Shown here one piece after another: positions 13,225 through 16,099 of a stretch of DNA of 16,099 nucleotides. The stretch spans positions 1-16,099 of the forward strand of contig CBDUSP010000034.1 in NCBI GenBank assembly GCA_965370365.1, read 5' to 3'. Both the position numbers and the translations under genes were made by a program. The notes below the pieces were generated by a model. The model was not told the DNA's origin, made no database searches, and saw only the letters and a list, made by a program, of their open reading frames with translations. How positions within the stretch are numbered: the stretch's first letter is position 1; each line of letters opens with the position of its first letter. This DNA is from DAIDHZ01 sp965370365. GTDB taxonomy: Bacteria > Chlamydiota > Chlamydiia > Chlamydiales > SM23-39.

Positions 13225-13244
13225 AGTAAGAGTTTTTTTATACT
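13218..13244 (+). promoter_or_regulatory. Predicted promoter of the PF04020-like membrane protein gene
   Basis: TATACT (13239-13244) is a strong -10 box. The only -35 candidate is TTGTCA (13218-13223) at a short 15-bp spacing. Transcription would start near 13251, leaving about 15 nt including agaggg, a usable ribosome site. Confidence 0.45.
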
Positions 13245-13265
13245 CTGCAGATAAAGAGGGTGTTC

Positions 13266-13694
13266 ATGAAGTATCTTAGAAGTCTGCTGTTTAATTTCTT
13301 TATCGTTTTCTTTGCAGATTACTTAATCCCTGGAGTGGATGTAGTCGATCAGACGAAGATCCCTCACATTGGTGGAGATCTCATTTTTGCAGCAGGTTTG
13401 GGGTTCCTCAACTCTCTTGTTTTTCCCGTGTTGAGGATGGTGAAGCATTCTCCTGGAATTCTTCAGCTCTCCGTCGTCACTCTTGTTCTTAACTTTGCTG
13501 CATATGCCCTTCTAAAAGTCGTTTCTTTGGGGGTGTTTGTCACAAATGTCCGGGGATATCTGATTGTTGCTTTTGTTGTTTCTGTCGGAAGCATTCTCTT
13601 GAGCTTTATCAGGGGAAAGAGGGGCGGTGGGGAGTCTCATCATGAAGAGCCTCCTCATGAGGAAGAATTCCATCCTCCTCATTCTGAAGAATAA
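13266..13694 (+). CDS. Small four-helix membrane protein (PF04020/YvlD-like) with His/Glu-rich tail
   Basis: 142 aa from ATG 13266; the upstream in-frame GTG is not preferred, since agaggg is well spaced for the ATG. Four hydrophobic segments lie at about 3-21, 36-56, 68-88 and 94-116. The pattern LGFLNSLVFPVLRMV, then LQLSVVTLVLNFAAYALLKV resembles the PF04020 phage-holin-4 superfamily of small inner-membrane proteins of unknown role, which despite the name are mostly chromosomal. The last 25 residues (GGGESHHEEPPHEEEFHPPH and on) hold five His and many Glu, a possible metal-binding or pH-sensitive cytoplasmic tail not usual in the family. Divergent from the oppA-like gene, with overlapping promoters. 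Confidence 0.82.
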   Translation: MKYLRSLLFNFFIVFFADYLIPGVDVVDQTKIPHIGGDLIFAAGLGFLNSLVFPVLRMVKHSPGILQLSVVTLVLNFAAYALLKVVSLGVFVTNVRGYLIVAFVVSVGSILLSFIRGKRGGGESHHEEPPHEEEFHPPHSEE

Positions 13695-13737
13695 TTCTCT
13701 TTTTGTAATTAATAGTATTAAAATTATTCCAGTTTAT

Positions 13738-13743
13738 TATAAT
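13738..13743 (+). promoter_or_regulatory. Perfect -10 box upstream of the 704-aa gene
   Basis: TATAAT stands 16 nt before the GTG start in an AT-rich spacer. No convincing -35 box sits at normal spacing. Transcription near 13750 would give a leader of about 10 nt containing aggga. Confidence 0.4.
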
Positions 13744-13759
13744 AAGGATAGGGACTGGT

Positions 13760-15874
13760 GTGATTATGCGTCAAAAAGTTTCAGAACTCATTTCTATTCA
13801 AGAGGCAATGGACAATTTAGCCTCGATTGCCTCAATCAACATGGAGAGCCCACCCCCTATTGGGCTTATCGGAGAGGCTAAGGTTGTGACAGGTGAGGAA
13901 GAGGCTGAATTAGATGAGATTCGATGGCTTGCAGCTGAAGGTGCTGATGTCCTGTTAAATGCTCTCGATATTACATATCGCTCTGTGTATCAGTATCTTA
14001 AGAATCTGTCTGCGATGGACTGGGAAAAAGAAAAAGAGGGTGTCTCTGCCATGATGGCCTTGGTTGGCGAGTCTGCGCATAAAATGGATGCCTACTTTAC
14101 CTTTCGTTTTGACCATGAACTTCCAAAAGTTGCGAAGAGAAGGTCTTTTTGTGATTTGCAGGAGTTTTATGTTAAGGAGTTTTCAGGTGATGTAGAGGGG
14201 AAAGAGGCTTGGGAAAACACATGGAATAAAGAAAAGTCTCTTCTTAAAGGCAGTGGATCTGAGTTGCGGGACTTTGAGGCTCTTTTAAAGGACAAGGAAT
14301 ATGAGCTTTTTTATATTGCTGATGAGGGGGGAGAGCCCTACCTTAGCGATCGCCTCCTAAGAAATGTCAAGCTAACAGCTGACTTTGATGTTGAGACAGG
14401 CTCTTTTGAGGATGATCCCTTTCTTCAGGTCAAGGCCATGCAGGATAGGGACCTTCAAGCGTGCGCCTCACAAATTCTGGATGCTTGCTCGGAGGAAATT
14501 TCTCTTCTTTATACGCTTAAGAAAAAGGTTTTTGGTTTTTCTTTAGCTAAGCTGTTATCTCAGGCGGTGATTGCCCTTTATCTTGCAGCCAATTCAAGGC
14601 ATTTAGCGCAGAGAACGATGGGCAAAACGTGTTCTCAGTATTTCCATGATTTTCAGCTATTTTTAAGAGAGGCGATGCAGTCTTCTGAGTATCAAAAGTG
14701 GACTGCGTATCCTCCAAGTGAAAAAGAGAGGCTGTTGCTTTTAGGACTGACTCATGGGCTTTGTTTTTCTCTTGTGACAAGAGAGAGCGGGATAAGCCAA
14801 GAGGCTGTAGGACTGATTCATCGCTCAACAAGGCGTGGAGGCGAGCTTCAATCCAAAGAGCTCTTTAGGCAAGGCAAAGGAACGTGGAATCAGTTGCTTT
14901 TTGATGATGAAAAGTTACGGACCCTTCTTGAGAGATTCCCTGGAGGACCTCTTCTTAAAACGCTCGAGATTATCCGCTCCGAGGAAGAAGAGGGGGCATT
15001 AATTCCCTTTGATCCATGGATTCAAGGCAATCTCCCATCAAAGCTTTATCGTTTAAGAAAGAAGGGCAAGACTATTGATGTGCTTTCCCTTGGATCTCCC
15101 ACAAGACAAGCAAAGATTTCTCGAGCAGAGATTGTCGATGAATTTCGGGGTTTTTTACGCTATTTGGATGCAAATGAAAAAACGCATCTTCTCATCAATT
15201 TGCAAGATCGCCTTTCTTGGCAGGAGAATGCTAGATGTTCCATGCTCGAGCGCCTGCAGGAGAATCCGACATTTTCTGCGTGTTTAATGGTGCTCACGCT
15301 TCCAAAAAACACAGACTTTTATCATCAAAGAAATGGCTTTGCGGATCTAGATGTTGCAGACGACTTTTTATCAGCATTTAAAGAGCAGATTGAAAATCCG
15401 GAAGAAAGTGGCTTTTTCTTCCCAGACAAGTGGAAGAAGAAAGACCTCCTAAAATTTACAGAAAAAACGCTCTCAAAAGTCCACGAAACTGTTTTTGGTG
15501 GGGAGAGATCTCTAACAAGGCAGATGCGCGAAGATTTCATTGAGATTTTCTATCAGTTTCTTGTTTGCGAGGTAATTGAGCGATTTAATGTGGACTCAAT
15601 GAGTTTTACTTGCAAAGACGCAATTGATACAGGCGCATATGCATCGGGGCTTTTCTTCGGCTTTTTAAAGGGATATGAGGGAGATCTAACAACGAAAGAG
15701 AACTTGGATTCCTTACGCTTTATCTTTTACTGGAGAGCGTTAAGTATTCGAGAGCGCGCCCCCGATGCGGAGCAGTTTTTTCGCACTCTTTCCGCCCTTG
15801 AGACTTGGAATCGATGCATGGAAGAAGGGGGAAGTAAGGTTGCAAAGACTTTCCCAATTACTTGGGTTGCATAA
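13760..15874 (+). CDS. Large helical protein of unknown function (704 aa)
   Basis: I do not recognise a family. The protein is soluble, acidic, rich in Leu, Glu and Phe, and predicted mostly helical, with no signal peptide, membrane segment, Walker motif or obvious catalytic signature. Stretches such as LLYTLKKKVFGFSLAKLLSQ, then AVIALYLAANSRHLAQRTMG in the middle, and LTRQMREDFIEIFYQFLVCE near the C-terminus look like packed helices. It ends TFPITWVA. The start may be GTG 13760 (aggga 5 nt upstream) or ATG 13766. It is the last gene before the repeat array that begins 19 bp downstream. Length and lack of motifs would fit a chlamydia-specific cytosolic protein or secreted effector, but nothing in the sequence decides. 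Confidence 0.85.
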   Translation: MIMRQKVSELISIQEAMDNLASIASINMESPPPIGLIGEAKVVTGEEEAELDEIRWLAAEGADVLLNALDITYRSVYQYLKNLSAMDWEKEKEGVSAMMALVGESAHKMDAYFTFRFDHELPKVAKRRSFCDLQEFYVKEFSGDVEGKEAWENTWNKEKSLLKGSGSELRDFEALLKDKEYELFYIADEGGEPYLSDRLLRNVKLTADFDVETGSFEDDPFLQVKAMQDRDLQACASQILDACSEEISLLYTLKKKVFGFSLAKLLSQAVIALYLAANSRHLAQRTMGKTCSQYFHDFQLFLREAMQSSEYQKWTAYPPSEKERLLLLGLTHGLCFSLVTRESGISQEAVGLIHRSTRRGGELQSKELFRQGKGTWNQLLFDDEKLRTLLERFPGGPLLKTLEIIRSEEEEGALIPFDPWIQGNLPSKLYRLRKKGKTIDVLSLGSPTRQAKISRAEIVDEFRGFLRYLDANEKTHLLINLQDRLSWQENARCSMLERLQENPTFSACLMVLTLPKNTDFYHQRNGFADLDVADDFLSAFKEQIENPEESGFFFPDKWKKKDLLKFTEKTLSKVHETVFGGERSLTRQMREDFIEIFYQFLVCEVIERFNVDSMSFTCKDAIDTGAYASGLFFGFLKGYEGDLTTKENLDSLRFIFYWRALSIRERAPDAEQFFRTLSALETWNRCMEEGGSKVAKTFPITWVA

Positions 15875-15893
15875 GAGGGTATTTAAAAAATTT

Positions 15894-16099
15894 AACAGGA
15901 TCCGCTTCGCTTGCAGGATCGGCTTCGCCGGCAGGATCACCGCTGACGCGGTGGCAGGATAGGGTTCGAAGGAAAACAGGTTTGAGCAGCAAAGTCTTTG
16001 GGGGAAGTTTAACAGGATCGGCTTCGCCGGCAGGATATGAACTTTTTATCCTGCCGCAGCGTCAGCTGCGATCCTGCCGGCGTAGCCGATCCTGCAAGC
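15894..16099. repeat. Second CAGGAT-hairpin array, truncated by window end
   Basis: A forward block (15894-15961) has three modules: cgcttcgc, cggcttcgccgg and caccgctgacgcggtg, each introduced by caggat. A spacer (15962-16010) aligns with the spacer of the first element (28/44 over 44 bp from ggata). A second forward block (16011-16037) meets an inverted block (16047-16099) across a 9-nt gap, with cggcaggata pairing with tatcctgccg. Forward blocks begin with tttaacaggat, as does the outer end of the element at 6783. The element continues past the window. It starts 19 bp after the stop of the 704-aa gene and likely acts as its terminator. Confidence 0.88.

Noticed and set aside
13681..13710. 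Intrinsic terminator after the membrane protein gene
   Set aside because: ATTCT/AGAAT pairing leaves a loop of only two bases, and the T-run is not directly adjacent; too weak to call.

Overview
The window looks like the chromosome of a member of the Chlamydiota, most likely an environmental, amoeba-associated lineage. The basis is an OsmC/SET/beta-carbonic anhydrase/Uup gene set, a SET-domain protein of the kind chlamydiae carry (NUE-like), and several short secreted or membrane proteins that look host-directed. I cannot name the species from sequence alone. No tRNA, rRNA, CRISPR array or intact transposase is visible.

Layout. (1) 1-1822: the 3' part of chorismate synthase aroC, then a TPR protein whose last four residues form a eukaryotic CaaX box (CVIA), a short scar made of two joined aroC fragments, and a 98-aa protein with a two-helix hydrophobic tail. 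(2) 1857-4100: an Uup-type ABC-F ATPase, convergent with an OsmC-family protein. (3) 4149-6468: a tight operon of SET-domain methyltransferase, beta-carbonic anhydrase and the 23S rRNA 2'-O-methyltransferase RlmB, with a small antisense-overlapping gene at its 3' end. (4) 6476-6783: a modular hairpin-repeat array forming a 224-bp near-perfect palindrome. (5) 6806-10537, minus strand: a probable operon of a DUF2147 protein, three tandem outer-membrane-barrel-like paralogues, and the rRNA uracil-C5 methyltransferase RlmD. A duplicated 5' scrap of rlmD lies between two of the paralogues. (6) 10567-11706: a two-domain beta-rich protein bracketed by two members of one ~163-bp palindromic element family. 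(7) 11685-13694: an OppA-like lipoprotein diverging from a PF04020-like membrane protein with a His/Glu-rich tail. (8) 13760-15874: an unrecognised 704-aa helical protein. (9) 15894-16099: a second hairpin-repeat array running off the window.

Three themes recur. First, five genes on both strands carry a sigma-70-like -10 box only 7-8 nt before the ATG, which predicts leaderless transcripts. Second, two scars (aroC, rlmD) record tandem duplication followed by partial loss. Third, two unrelated families of long palindromic repeats occupy the gene ends and intergenic spaces, where they probably act as terminators and supply stop codons.
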